Below, piece after piece: positions 55,096 to 63,973 of a stretch of DNA of 64,000 nucleotides. Both the position numbers and the translations under genes were made by a program. Origin of the DNA: Massilia sp. Root335 (GTDB taxonomy: Bacteria; Pseudomonadota; Gammaproteobacteria; Burkholderiales; Burkholderiaceae_D). The notes below the pieces were generated by a model. That model did no database searches. It was not told the DNA's origin and worked only from the letters and a program-made list of their open reading frames with translations. The DNA lies in contig NZ_LMCY01000037.1 in assembly GCF_001425685.1 (NCBI RefSeq), forward strand, positions 63,422 to 127,421. The letters are read 5' to 3'. How positions within the stretch are numbered: the stretch's first letter is position 1; each line of letters starts with the position of its first letter.

Positions 55096-56007
55096 ATGGA
55101 CGATTTTGCGGGGCGGGTCGCCGTCATCACCGGCGCGGGCAGCGGCATCGGACGCGCGTTCGCCAACGAGGCCGCCAGGCTGGGCATGAAGCTGGTCCTC
55201 GCCGACATCGACGCGCAGGCGCTCGGACAGGTCAGCAGCGCATTGCAGGCGGCCGGCGGCGATGTGCTGGCCATGGTCTGCGACGTGCGCAAGGCAGCCC
55301 ATGTGGAAGAACTGGCGGACGCCGCGATGATCCGCTTCCACGGCGTGCACCTGCTGTTCAACAATGCCGGCGTGGGTTCCGCGGGGCTGATCTGGGAAGC
55401 CAGCGAAGCCGATTGGGAATGGGTGCTGGGCGTGAACCTGTGGGGCGTGATCCACGGCGTGCGCGTGTTCACGCCGCTGATGCTCGAGGCGGCGCGGCGC
55501 GATCCCGGCTACGCAGGCCATATCGTGAACACGGCGTCGATGGCGGGCCTGCTGGCGCCGCCGGCGATGGGCGTCTATAACGCGTCCAAGCATGCCGTCG
55601 TGGCGCTGTCGGAGACGCTGTACCACGACCTGCGCCTCGTCGAGGCGCGGGTCAGGGCGTCCGTCGTGTGCCCCTATTTCGTCCCGACGGGGATCGCCGA
55701 CTCGGATGCGCACCGTCCGGCCGAGGTCCGCCACGATGCGGCGCCGACGCCCAGCCAGCAGGCGGCCCAGTCATTGCTCGAACAGGCCGTCGCGTCGGGC
55801 AGGCTGACGGCGGCGGACGTGGCCCGCATCACGTTCGATGGCATCCGGCGCGGCGATTTCTACATCCACACCCACCCGCAGGCGCTGCAGGCCGTTGCCG
55901 ACCGCATGGACGCCATCCTGCACGGCAAGCCGCCGGCCGACGCCTACGCGGCCACGCCGCAGTTCACCGCCATGCTCAAGGCGGCCGTTCAGGGATCGGG
56001 AAAGTAG
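55096..56007 (+). CDS. short-chain dehydrogenase, extended C-terminus
   Basis: 303 aa. Cofactor loop is ITGAGSGIGRAFANEA, with an acidic LADID after strand 2 favouring NAD. NNAGVGSAG, Ser in NTASMAGL and Tyr/Lys in YNASKHAV complete the site. A C-terminal 60-residue extension (YIHTHPQALQAVADRM) is common in a group of uncharacterised SDRs. RBS AGGAGG precedes ATG 55096 by 5 bp. It is 26 bp after the first SDR, so the two form one operon. Its end overlaps the convergent amidohydrolase by 19 bp. Confidence 0.92.
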   Translation: MDDFAGRVAVITGAGSGIGRAFANEAARLGMKLVLADIDAQALGQVSSALQAAGGDVLAMVCDVRKAAHVEELADAAMIRFHGVHLLFNNAGVGSAGLIWEASEADWEWVLGVNLWGVIHGVRVFTPLMLEAARRDPGYAGHIVNTASMAGLLAPPAMGVYNASKHAVVALSETLYHDLRLVEARVRASVVCPYFVPTGIADSDAHRPAEVRHDAAPTPSQQAAQSLLEQAVASGRLTAADVARITFDGIRRGDFYIHTHPQALQAVADRMDAILHGKPPADAYAATPQFTAMLKAAVQGSGK

Positions 56008-56954
56008 GGCGGCACGTTCGCCGCGATGTGCGCGAATTCCGCCGGCGACAGGGGGAGCTTGCGGAACGCGGCCCACGCCTCGCGCGGGCGCAGGTTGGCG
56101 CCCTGGGCGGAATCCGTCCCGTACAGCACGCGCCCGACGCCGACCTGGCGGATGTATTTCACCAGCAGGGCCGCCGTGTCCGGGGCGATGTCGCGGTCGA
56201 CGATGGACGCCACGTCGAACCACAGGTTGTACGCGTGCGGATCGTGGTTCTCGACGGCGGCGGCCAGCACGCCCATCGCCGCCTGCGCGGCCGGGTCGTC
56301 GTAGCCGGGACCGGAGCCGGCGAAATGCGCCACCTGCACCGGCACGTCCGGCGCGGCCGGCATGACCTGGTCGAGGAAGATGCGGGCCTGGGCCGCGCCG
56401 TACGGACGCCGCTTGCCGATGTTCGCCCGCAAGTGGACGACGATCGCCATGCCGTGCGCGTTCGCGGCCGCGAACACCTGGCGCAGGCGCGCGACGTGAG
56501 CCGGGTCGTCCAGCTGGACGTCCGAATTCCCGATGTGCAGCTTGATCCCGTGGCCCAGGCCGGGCTTGTTCGCGCACCGTTCGAGTTCCGCGAGCGCGTA
56601 GTCCTTGAGCGGATTGAAGCTGCAGAACGCGATCAGGCGGCCGGGATGGCGCGCGGCCTGCGCGGCCGTCCAGTCGTTCTCGAGCCGCACCTGTAAGTAT
56701 TCGTCGTCGACCGTGCGGGCCGGGCTCCCGATCATGTACGCGACGGACAGCAGCACGGCCTTGCGGATGCCGGCCGCGTCGAGCAGTGCAACCAGCTGGT
56801 CGGCGTCCAGCGTGACGAGGCCGGAGGACGGACCGAGCAACGCGATGTCGGCCGCGCTGAACACGTGCTGGTGGAAGTCGCCCGCGGGAACGGTCTGGGC
56901 GTGCGCCACGCCCGCGAGCAGCACGGCGGCGACGGCGGCGCGGATGGCATGCAT
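55989..56954 (-). CDS. secreted amidohydrolase-family (TIM-barrel metal) hydrolase
   Basis: 321 aa with a signal peptide ending AGVAHAQ. The metal-binding HxH is in AGDFHQHVFS; later ligands are GIKLHIGNSDVQL, IVVHLRANIG and the terminal Asp in VLYGTDSAQGAN. This resembles the amidohydrolase_2 group (decarboxylases and lactonases), but a periplasmic location is unusual for a catabolic member. Substrate unknown. It is convergent with and overlaps the SDR gene. Confidence 0.87.
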   Translation of the reverse strand: MHAIRAAVAAVLLAGVAHAQTVPAGDFHQHVFSAADIALLGPSSGLVTLDADQLVALLDAAGIRKAVLLSVAYMIGSPARTVDDEYLQVRLENDWTAAQAARHPGRLIAFCSFNPLKDYALAELERCANKPGLGHGIKLHIGNSDVQLDDPAHVARLRQVFAAANAHGMAIVVHLRANIGKRRPYGAAQARIFLDQVMPAAPDVPVQVAHFAGSGPGYDDPAAQAAMGVLAAAVENHDPHAYNLWFDVASIVDRDIAPDTAALLVKYIRQVGVGRVLYGTDSAQGANLRPREAWAAFRKLPLSPAEFAHIAANVPPYFPDP

Positions 56955-57021
56955 GCGGTCTCCTCGATCATTAGCGCGGCCAGGGCCTATCCGACTGACG
57001 AAGGCCAGCAGCACGAATTTT

Positions 57022-57103
57022 ACGTCGTTCCCGCGGAGGCGGGAACCCAAGTCGGAGAGGCCGCGCGCGCAAAATCTGGTCCCGGCCTGCGCTGCGACGA
57101 CGT
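57022..57103. repeat. 82-bp palindromic intergenic repeat (REP-like)
   Basis: The outer arms ACGTCGT (57022-57028) and ACGACGT (57097-57103) are inverted copies. Inside, GTTCCCGC (57027-57034) and GCGGGAAC (57039-57046) form a tight hairpin with a GGAG loop. The right part has CGGCCTGCGCTGCGACG. This pattern is shared by dispersed repeats in many proteobacterial genomes. It lies in the 154-bp gap between the amidohydrolase start and the NRDE stop. Confidence 0.6.
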
Positions 57104-57108
57104 GCCGA

Positions 57109-57867
57109 TCACGCCGCGGCCTGGTCGCCGGGCTTGAGGACGCGTTCATGCAGCTCCGGCCCGGCGTCGGCGTACAGCTTGACGACGGTGGACGTGCGCG
57201 TGCCGTAGCCGGGGATCTCGATGCAGACGGCGGACAGCTGCCGTTCCAGGTCGATGGGCACGCCGGTGTCGGGCAGGCGCATGTCCGGTGCGCGGGTCGT
57301 GTCGGCCAGCATTTCGAAATAGGCTTCTTCCGGCGCGCCCTGCAGCAGCAGGCTCGCGAACGTGGCCTTGGTGCGCAGGACCTTGGGCCACGGCGCATCC
57401 AGCAGGCCGTTCGACACGCCGTAGATGCCCGGCTCCAGCGGCTTGCCGTTGCGCGGGTCGGCGCCGGCGCGGTTCGAGAACCAGTACATGCCGGCGGCGT
57501 CGCCCAGGATCAGGTTGAAGCCGTTGTACGCGGCGGCGTCCGGTGCGATGCGTTCCAGGTAGGCCGGGGCATTCAGGTCGTCCTTGAGGAAATCGGCGAC
57601 GAGGGCGCCGCGCGTCGGCGCGTCCGTGCGCCAGTCGCTGGGTGCGCGGATGTTCGTGAGCGCCGCGAATTTCGGACCGTAGGGGCCGGTCTTCGTCACG
57701 CCCATCCAGCTGCCGCCGCCGCGCAGGTCGCGGCCGGCGATGATGTTGGGCGCGTCCGGCCACGGACCGGCCGGGGTGGCGGGACGATCATAGTATTCGT
57801 CGCGGTTGGCGCAGGCGACCAGCGGCAGGCCCGGGATCACGTGCCAGGCAAAAACGATCAGGCACAT
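57109..57867 (-). CDS. NRDE (TANGO2-like) family protein
   Basis: 252 aa. It starts MCLIVFAWHVIPGLPLVACA, directly followed by the family signature NRDEYYDRP. GGGSWMGVTKTGPYG and FNLILGDAAGMYWFSNR are the other conserved blocks. Cys2 could be an N-terminal nucleophile after Met removal, as in Ntn-like hydrolases. The function is unsettled; the eukaryotic relative TANGO2 is linked to lipid and haem handling. It overlaps the upstream DUF4936 gene by 10 bp. Confidence 0.92.
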   Translation of the reverse strand: MCLIVFAWHVIPGLPLVACANRDEYYDRPATPAGPWPDAPNIIAGRDLRGGGSWMGVTKTGPYGPKFAALTNIRAPSDWRTDAPTRGALVADFLKDDLNAPAYLERIAPDAAAYNGFNLILGDAAGMYWFSNRAGADPRNGKPLEPGIYGVSNGLLDAPWPKVLRTKATFASLLLQGAPEEAYFEMLADTTRAPDMRLPDTGVPIDLERQLSAVCIEIPGYGTRTSTVVKLYADAGPELHERVLKPGDQAAA

Positions 57868-58136
57868 GGGGGCATATCCGTAAAGATTTCGGCGCGGCGG
57901 GGCCCGTCGATCAGGCCCTCGAAGCCGGCACCCTGCGCGGCGGCGTCGAGCCGCGCGGGAAAATCGTCGTCCACGCCCTGGTAGACTTCCATCCAGGTCT
58001 GCAGGCCGGAGCCGGCGTCGGGACGGCGCTTCAGCTGCGCCTGCGCCCCCACGCGCGCCTGCAGCGCGCGCACGCGCGGCGCGAGCGCCGGGGCGTCGGC
58101 CTCCCGCACCTTGTAATAGACGTAGAGATCGATCAT
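57858..58136 (-). CDS. DUF4936 family protein
   Basis: 92 aa. It begins MIDLYVYYKVREADAPALAP, with LKRRPDAGSGLQTWMEVYQG in the middle and ends FTDMPPCA. The ferredoxin-like alpha/beta pattern and the pairing with ygfZ are typical of Betaproteobacteria. Function unknown. It overlaps NRDE and begins 5 bp after ygfZ, so the three are co-translated. Confidence 0.85.
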   Translation of the reverse strand: MIDLYVYYKVREADAPALAPRVRALQARVGAQAQLKRRPDAGSGLQTWMEVYQGVDDDFPARLDAAAQGAGFEGLIDGPRRAEIFTDMPPCA

Positions 58137-58141
58137 GCGGC

Positions 58142-59200
58142 TCAGGCGTCCAGCGCGTCGAGCGGATACGGCAGCGGCAGGAAATCCAGCTTCGTGCCGC
58201 CGGCCGAACCGTGGCGCACGTCGCCGTCCAGGGCGGCCAGCTTGATCTCGACGAGCGCGTCGGCGCCGCCGGCGCCGTTGGGCGCCACGTTGACGATCAT
58301 GCCGGACGGCTGGTCGGGGTCGGCGACCGAATAGACCTCGTCGCCGGGGCGCGCGGCCGCGTCGGCGAGCGTGGCCAGCGTCATGCGGCGTTTCAGCTTG
58401 CCGAGGTACTGGCTGCGGGCGACGATTTCCTGGCCGGGATAGCAGCCCTTCTTGAAATTCACGCCGCCGAGCAGCTCGTAGTTGATCATCTGCGGGACGA
58501 ACTGCTCCTGCGTCGCCTGGCCGATCTGGGGCACGCCCGCGTGGACGGCGGCCAGCTGCCACGCCGCGTTGCCGCCCAGCGCGAGCGTCGCGCGCAGCGC
58601 GGACAAGGCCTTGACGCCGTCGTCGGCCGACGTCAGCCACAGATAGCGGGGGTGGCCGAAGGCGTCGGCGAGGCGGATCACGGTGCCGAACGCGCCGTCG
58701 ATCTTCGCATACGGTGCCTCGGGCAGGGCGCCGACCTGGGTGCGCAGGGCGTCGCCCGCCGCCGCGCCGCCCAGCCCGAGGACGGCCGCGTTGCGCGCTT
58801 CGTCGGTGGCGTCGCGCAGCCTGGCTTTCGACCGCAGCACGAACATGGTCAGGCGCTTCTGCAGCGGCGGCTGGATGGCGCGCGGCAGCTGCAGGTAGAC
58901 GGCGTCGGCGTCGCGCCACATCAGGAACGTGGCCTGCAGGCGGCCCTTCGGCGTGCAATAGCCGGCCAGCCGGGCCTCCGCCGTGCCGAGATGTTCGACG
59001 TCGTTGGTGAGCTGGTTGTGCAGGAAGCCGGCGGCGTCCTCGCCGGCGACGGCGATCAGGCCCAGGTCGGTGACGGCGGCGACAAACCCTTGTTCGAGGG
59101 CGGCCGTGCCGAGGACGTGGCCGAAGTCCTCGACTTGCGTCGGGCTATCGGGGTGGAAACGGGCGCCCAGGGTGGCGAGGTGGTCGATCCAATGGTTCAT
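58142..59200 (-). CDS. ygfZ: YgfZ/GcvT folate-binding iron-sulfur cluster repair protein
   Basis: 352 aa. The family signature is GVNFKKGCYPGQEIVARSQY, with the essential Cys in KGCYPGQE, followed by LGKLKRRM. The N-terminal GcvT fold has AAGFLHNQLTNDVEHL. YgfZ binds tetrahydrofolate and helps maintain certain Fe-S enzymes such as MiaB. First gene of the ygfZ-DUF4936-NRDE operon, divergent from mltG. Confidence 0.94.
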   Translation of the reverse strand: MNHWIDHLATLGARFHPDSPTQVEDFGHVLGTAALEQGFVAAVTDLGLIAVAGEDAAGFLHNQLTNDVEHLGTAEARLAGYCTPKGRLQATFLMWRDADAVYLQLPRAIQPPLQKRLTMFVLRSKARLRDATDEARNAAVLGLGGAAAGDALRTQVGALPEAPYAKIDGAFGTVIRLADAFGHPRYLWLTSADDGVKALSALRATLALGGNAAWQLAAVHAGVPQIGQATQEQFVPQMINYELLGGVNFKKGCYPGQEIVARSQYLGKLKRRMTLATLADAAARPGDEVYSVADPDQPSGMIVNVAPNGAGGADALVEIKLAALDGDVRHGSAGGTKLDFLPLPYPLDALDA

Positions 59201-59304
59201 GACACGAATTATTTCCGGTTTAGGAGTATCGGCTTTATGATTACGGCCTCATTATAAGTTCGCCTTCAAAAACGCGCCGACGACGGCGAAAAAACGAAAC
59301 CAGC

Positions 59305-60309
59305 ATGGCACTGATCAGAAAACTCATCGTCACGGGCGTGATCGGGCTCGCGGCGGCCGGCGCCGGCTTCGAGTGGTGGAGCAGGCAGCCGATCACACCG
59401 GGCGGCGCCCCCGTCATCCCGTTCGCGATCGCGCAGGGCAGCGGCGTGGCCGGCGCGGCGCAGCAGATGGCGACGGCCGGCGTGCCCGTCAACGCCTTCC
59501 TGTTCGGGGTGCTGGCGCGCGCCACGGGCAAGGCAAGCCGGATCAAGGCCGGGAGCTACGAGCTCAAACCGGATACGACCCCGCGCCGGCTCCTCACCCA
59601 GCTCGTGCGCGGCGAGTTCGCGCAGGAATCGCTGACGATCATCGAAGGGTGGACGTTCCGCCAGATGCGCCAGGCCATCGACGCCGCGCCGAACCTGAAG
59701 CACGACACGGCGAAGCTGTCCGACCAGGACTTGCTGGCGAAGGTGGCGCCCGACTACAAGGCGCCGGAAGGCCTGTTCTTCCCCGACACGTATCTGTTCG
59801 CCAAGAATGCGAGCGACCTGTCGATCTACCGGCAGGCGCACGACATGATGATGAAGCGCCTGAAGGCCGCCTGGGAGAAGCGCGACCCGGGCCTGCCGTA
59901 CACCGACCCGTACCAGGCCCTGATCATGGCCTCGCTGGTGGAAAAGGAAACGGGCAAGAAGAGCGAACGGGCGCTGATCGCCGGCGTGTTCGTGAACCGC
60001 CTCAAGGCCGGCATGCTGCTGCAGACCGACCCCACCGTCATCTACGGCATGGGCGACCGGTACGACGGCAAGATCCGCAAGAAGGACCTCGAGACCGACA
60101 CCCCGTACAATACCTATACGCGCGCCGGCCTGCCGCCGACGCCGATCGCGCTGCCGGGCGTCCAGTCGCTCGCGGCCGCGACGGCGCCCGCGAAGACGGA
60201 GGCCCTGTATTTCGTCTCGCGCGGCGACGGCACGAGCCATTTCTCGGCGAACCTCACGGAGCATAACAAGGCCGTCAACCAGTACCAGCGCAACCAGGTG
60301 CCCCAGTAA
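59305..60309 (+). CDS. mltG: endolytic murein transglycosylase MltG
   Basis: 334 aa. One N-terminal membrane helix (about residues 8-22) precedes a LysM-like subdomain (PFAIAQGSGVAGAAQQM, KAGSYELKPDTTP). The YceG catalytic domain has the Glu in ASLVEKETGKKSER, DPTVIYGMGDRYDG and NTYTRAGLPPTPIALPG. It cleaves glycan strands near the synthase to set their length. It is 6 bp upstream of tmk; the mltG-tmk-holB order is widely conserved. Confidence 0.96.
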   Translation: MALIRKLIVTGVIGLAAAGAGFEWWSRQPITPGGAPVIPFAIAQGSGVAGAAQQMATAGVPVNAFLFGVLARATGKASRIKAGSYELKPDTTPRRLLTQLVRGEFAQESLTIIEGWTFRQMRQAIDAAPNLKHDTAKLSDQDLLAKVAPDYKAPEGLFFPDTYLFAKNASDLSIYRQAHDMMMKRLKAAWEKRDPGLPYTDPYQALIMASLVEKETGKKSERALIAGVFVNRLKAGMLLQTDPTVIYGMGDRYDGKIRKKDLETDTPYNTYTRAGLPPTPIALPGVQSLAAATAPAKTEALYFVSRGDGTSHFSANLTEHNKAVNQYQRNQVPQ

Positions 60310-60315
60310 ATACGA

Positions 60316-60951
60316 ATGAATGCAATGAACCATAACGATGCCACCCGCGGGCGTTTCATCACCTTCGAAGGCATCGACGGCGCCGGCAAGTCCACGCACA
60401 TCGGCCACGTCATCGCCCTGCTCGAAGGCGCCGGCAAGACCGTCGTTTCGACCCGCGAGCCGGGCGGCACGCCGCTGGGCGAAAAGCTGCGCGACCTGGT
60501 GCTGCACGAAAAAATGCACCTCGAGACGGAGGCGCTGCTGATGTTCGCCAGCCGCCGCGAACACGTGGCGCAGGTCATCGCACCGGCGCTCGCGCGCGGC
60601 GAATGGGTCCTGTCCGACCGTTTTACGGACGCCAGCTTCGCCTACCAGGGCGGCGGGCGCGGCCTGGATCGCGCGAAGCTCGACGCGCTGGAGGAATGGG
60701 TGCATCCGCACCTGCAGCCCGACCTGACCCTGTTGTTCGACGTTCCGCTGGACGTCGCGCGCGCGCGCCTGGCCGCGACGCGCACCCTGGACAAGTTCGA
60801 GATGGAGCAGGCCGATTTCTTCGCGCGGGTGCGCGCCGAATACCTGCGCCGCGCCGCGCAATCGGGCGGACGCATCGTCGTCATCGATTCCACGCAGTCC
60901 ATCGCCGGCGTGCGCATGGCCCTGCAAGCCGCACTGGAGCCATGGCTGTGA
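60316..60951 (+). CDS. tmk: thymidylate kinase
   Basis: 211 aa from ATG 60316 (ATG 60325 also in frame). The P-loop is FEGIDGAGKST, followed by STREPGGTPLGEKLRD, the DR motif SDRFTDASFAYQGGGRG with the lid just after it, and a C-terminal helix. It phosphorylates dTMP to dTDP. Its TGA overlaps the likely holB GTG start. Confidence 0.97.
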   Translation: MNAMNHNDATRGRFITFEGIDGAGKSTHIGHVIALLEGAGKTVVSTREPGGTPLGEKLRDLVLHEKMHLETEALLMFASRREHVAQVIAPALARGEWVLSDRFTDASFAYQGGGRGLDRAKLDALEEWVHPHLQPDLTLLFDVPLDVARARLAATRTLDKFEMEQADFFARVRAEYLRRAAQSGGRIVVIDSTQSIAGVRMALQAALEPWL

Positions 60952-61976
60952 GCATGTATCCCTGGCAGCAAGACGCCTGGACGCGGCTGCAGGCGATGCG
61001 CGCGCGCCTGCCGCACGCGATCCTGTTCCACGGCCCGGCCGGCATCGGCAAGGCCGACTTCATCGAGTCGTTTGCGCAGTCGCTGCTGTGCGAAGACGTG
61101 AGGCCGGACGGCCACGCGTGCGGCGCGTGCGCGTCCTGCGGCTGGTTTGCGCAGGGCAATCACCCCGATTACCGCCGCGTGCGTCCGGAAGCGCTGGAGG
61201 ACGAGGTCGCGGCCGGCGAGGGCGAGGACGCGCCGGCCGAAGACAAGAAATCCAGATCGAAGACGGCGTCGAAAGAGATCAAGATCGAACAGGTGCGCGC
61301 GCTGGCCGATTTCATGAACATCTCGACGCACCGCCAGGGCCTGCGCGTCGTCGTGCTGTATCCGGCGGAAAGCCTGAACATGCCGTCGTCGAACGCGTTG
61401 CTGAAGACGCTCGAGGAACCGCCGCCGGGCACCGTGTTCCTGCTCGCATCGAACGGCCTGGACCGGCTGCTGCCGACGATCCTGTCGCGCTGCCGCAAGT
61501 TCGCGTTGCCGATGCCCGACCACGCCGAGGCACTGGCGTGGCTGCAGGCGCAGGGCGTCGACGATGCGGACGGCTGGCTGCGCGAGCAGGGCGGCGCCCC
61601 GCTGGCGGCGCTGGCCCAGGCCGAGATGGGCAGCCGCGAAGAACTCGACGGACTGCTGCAGATACTCGCGCAGCCGAGCGTCGATGCCGCGTTGCGCAGT
61701 GCCGACAAATTGAGCAAGGCGCCGCTGGCGTCCCTCGTCGCGTGGCAGCAGCGCTGGCTGTATGATGTGTTTTCGTACAAGCTTTCCGGGGTGATCCGGT
61801 ATTATCCGAGGTATCAGCGGGAACTGGCGGCGCTCGCCGGTCGCGTGCACGTGGCCGACTTGCTGCAGGTAATCAAATCCACGAACGAGCGCCGCGCCGT
61901 GGCCGATCACCCCTTGTCTCCGAAACTGTTTGTCGAAGACATGTTGCTTGATTACACTGCCCGCTGCGGCCCATGA
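60948..61976 (+). CDS. holB: DNA polymerase III subunit delta'
   Basis: 342 aa from GTG 60948, which has GGAG at 8-base spacing and a 4-bp overlap (GTGA) with tmk; ATG 60942 and 60954 are alternatives. AAA+ clamp-loader stator: modified P-loop FHGPAGIGKADF, zinc module with four Cys (LLCEDVR, CGACASCGW), then sensor-1 SRC motif TILSRCRKFALP and SNALLKTLEEPPPGTVFLL. A charged linker rich in Glu, Ala and Lys (about residues 80-108) follows the zinc module. It is essential for loading the sliding clamp. Confidence 0.94.
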   Translation: MSMYPWQQDAWTRLQAMRARLPHAILFHGPAGIGKADFIESFAQSLLCEDVRPDGHACGACASCGWFAQGNHPDYRRVRPEALEDEVAAGEGEDAPAEDKKSRSKTASKEIKIEQVRALADFMNISTHRQGLRVVVLYPAESLNMPSSNALLKTLEEPPPGTVFLLASNGLDRLLPTILSRCRKFALPMPDHAEALAWLQAQGVDDADGWLREQGGAPLAALAQAEMGSREELDGLLQILAQPSVDAALRSADKLSKAPLASLVAWQQRWLYDVFSYKLSGVIRYYPRYQRELAALAGRVHVADLLQVIKSTNERRAVADHPLSPKLFVEDMLLDYTARCGP

Positions 61977-62003
61977 TGTACGGCCCATGACGAGAGGACG
62001 ACG

Positions 62004-62405
62004 ATGAGTGTTTCGCAGAACGGACCGATCAGCGGCCTGCCCGCCGATCCGAACGCGCCGCAACCCGCGCGGCCGTCCGTGCTGTCGCTCGCCATCAAGG
62101 AAAAGGCCGCGCTGTACGCGGCCTATATGCCGTTCCTGAAAAACGGCGGCATGTTCGTGCCGACCAACAAGCCGTACAAGATCGGCGACGAGATCTACCT
62201 GATCCTGTCGCTGATGGACGACCCGAACAAATACCCGATCGCCGGCAAGGTCGCCTGGATCACGCCGGCCGGCGCCAACAACAACAAGGCGCAGGGCATC
62301 GGCGTGCACTTCCCGGCCGACGAGACCGGCCAGCGCGCCCGCCTGCGCATCGAAGAAATCCTCGGCGCGGCGCTGCGTTCGTCGCGCGCCACCCATACCC
62401 TGTAG
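62004..62405 (+). CDS. pilZ: type IV pilus assembly protein PilZ
   Basis: 133 aa. The beta-barrel core reads KNGGMFVPTNKPYKIGDEIY, then KVAWITPAGANNNKAQGIGV and a C-terminal helix. The RxxxR and D/N-x-S-x-x-G residues that bind cyclic di-GMP in other PilZ-domain proteins are absent, as in the founding pilus protein PilZ. It should act through protein partners (PilB/FimX type). The position after holB is the conserved holB-pilZ-tatD order. Confidence 0.92.
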   Translation: MSVSQNGPISGLPADPNAPQPARPSVLSLAIKEKAALYAAYMPFLKNGGMFVPTNKPYKIGDEIYLILSLMDDPNKYPIAGKVAWITPAGANNNKAQGIGVHFPADETGQRARLRIEEILGAALRSSRATHTL

Positions 62406-62423
62406 CTTTTACTTAGTTTCAAC

Positions 62424-62945
62424 ATGCCGTCCTACGTACACCGCCTCGCCCGCATCGAAGATCTGCCCGTCATCGTCGACATCTACAATTCCACCATCGC
62501 ATCGCGCGAAGTCACGGCCGACACCGAACCGGTCACGGTCGCGTCGCGCGAAGGCTGGTTCCACGAGCACACGCCGGAGCGCCGGCCGCTGTGGGTGATC
62601 CACGATGGGGCGGACACGTCGGCGAATCCGGCCGTGATCGGCTGGTGTTCGTATTCGAATTTCTACGGCCGCCCGGCGTATTCCGGCACGGCGGAGCTGT
62701 CGATCTATATCGCGGAACGCTGGCGCGGCAAGGGCGTGGGACGTTATTGCCTGGAACAGGCGATGGCGTTCGCGCCGAACGTCAAGGTGCATACCCTGCT
62801 GGGCTTTATCTTCGGGCACAATGCGCCGAGCCTGGCCCTGTTCCGCAAGTATGGCTTCGATACGTGGGCGAATTTTCCGCGGGTCGCGACCCTGGATGGG
62901 ATCGAGCGCGACCTGATCATCCTCGGCAAGCGGGTGGTCGAATAA
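62424..62945 (+). CDS. GNAT acetyltransferase, phosphinothricin/amino-acid type
   Basis: 173 aa. It begins MPSYVHRLARIEDLPVIVDI, followed by YNSTIASREVTADTEPV and the FYGRPAYSGTAELSIYIAE core. The acetyl-CoA motif is RWRGKGVGRYCLEQAM and the distal block IFGHNAPSLALFRKYGF. This subgroup acetylates small amines such as phosphinothricin or methionine sulfoximine; the natural substrate is usually unknown. It is 18 bp after pilZ and may share its transcript. Confidence 0.92.
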   Translation: MPSYVHRLARIEDLPVIVDIYNSTIASREVTADTEPVTVASREGWFHEHTPERRPLWVIHDGADTSANPAVIGWCSYSNFYGRPAYSGTAELSIYIAERWRGKGVGRYCLEQAMAFAPNVKVHTLLGFIFGHNAPSLALFRKYGFDTWANFPRVATLDGIERDLIILGKRVVE

Positions 62946-62993
62946 CGCTTGCCGGGCTTCGTGGACGCGGCCCCGAACCGATGTGTCGCGGGC

Positions 62994-63818
62994 TCACGGA
63001 CCGGTGCTGCGATACTGGCGAAGCAGCAACGACCAGCGGTCGTCCATCTCGCGTTTTTTCTGTTCGATTTCTTTCTGAACCTTTGGGGTTTTCGCCAGCT
63101 GCTCCGCAAGCCGTTGCCCCCTGAGCTGCGCATATTCGAACGCATAGCGCGCCTTGACCGCCTGGATATCCGCTTTTTCGCGGGCCTCGACTGCCGACTC
63201 GTCGGCGTGCTCGAGCCGCGCGAACTCGAGATATTCAGTCCGGTTCGTGGTCACTGTCAGGCCGGTGATGAGCAGCGCCGCCGCGCCTAATCCGACCTGG
63301 ACGAGAAAGGCCTTGGGGCGGGCCGTCAACTGGGTCTTGACGAGGCGCGGCACATAACTGGCGACGAAACCGGAAAGAAACGTGGTGACGCCGGCACCGA
63401 TCTTCGAATAGATGGCGCCGTCCACGTCGTCGAACGGGACCAGGAATACGGCCAATCCCCAACCGATGCCGCAGCCGAGGATGATCCCGAGTAAATTCAG
63501 GAAAAACCCGGTGATGCCGGAATCCGCGTTGTAGCGCGCGCCGTCCAGCAGAAGCGTATCGTCGCCGTTGCGCGGTTTCTCCCTTAGAAAGTACGCGCAT
63601 AGAAGGAGCAGCGGCGCGAGCGCGGACGCGGCAAAATTCGTCACGACCACACCCTCGGACGGAAGCACCGCGACGTCGTTGTCGACGCGGGCATTCACCT
63701 CGATCACCAGGTGAGTTCCCAGCACATACAGCCACACCGCGAACGCCAGGGCGAGGCCCAATGCGACCAGCACGTCCGGCTTTTTGTCGCGCTCAACAAT
63801 ATTCTCATTATCCGGCAT
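62994..63818 (-). CDS. uncharacterised membrane protein with C-terminal helical tail
   Basis: 274 aa from ATG 63818, with GGAG at 6-base spacing; GTG 63830 is weaker. It has about five membrane helices (near residues 19-40, 65-80, 110-130, 145-160 and 180-200), with a periplasmic-like loop between the first two (IEVNARVDNDVAVLPSEG). After the last helix comes a long charged, probably coiled-coil tail (REKADIQAVKARYAFEYAQL; VQKEIEQKKREMDDRWSLL). I know no family for it. It is on the opposite strand inside the pilZ-tatD region, 48 bp after the GNAT stop. Confidence 0.75.
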   Translation of the reverse strand: MPDNENIVERDKKPDVLVALGLALAFAVWLYVLGTHLVIEVNARVDNDVAVLPSEGVVVTNFAASALAPLLLLCAYFLREKPRNGDDTLLLDGARYNADSGITGFFLNLLGIILGCGIGWGLAVFLVPFDDVDGAIYSKIGAGVTTFLSGFVASYVPRLVKTQLTARPKAFLVQVGLGAAALLITGLTVTTNRTEYLEFARLEHADESAVEAREKADIQAVKARYAFEYAQLRGQRLAEQLAKTPKVQKEIEQKKREMDDRWSLLLRQYRSTGP

Positions 63819-63961
63819 CGTCAGCTCCACGCATCGCTTCCGCCTCGAGTCTCGCCCAGTCCCGTCGTTGAGTGTAGGACGGATATTGTTTTAATCGTAA
63901 CTACAGATTCTGACAGGTGGCGCCGCCTGTCCCGTGCGCCCGCCGGCGTGCGCGCCTCGCG

Positions 63962-63967
63962 TACAAT
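63962..63967 (+). promoter_or_regulatory. candidate -10 element at the tatD start
   Basis: TACAAT ends 6 bp before ATG 63974. A transcript started at normal distance would begin at or next to the start codon, giving a leaderless message. No -35 match at 16-18 bp. Confidence 0.35.
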
Positions 63968-63973
63968 ATCGGG

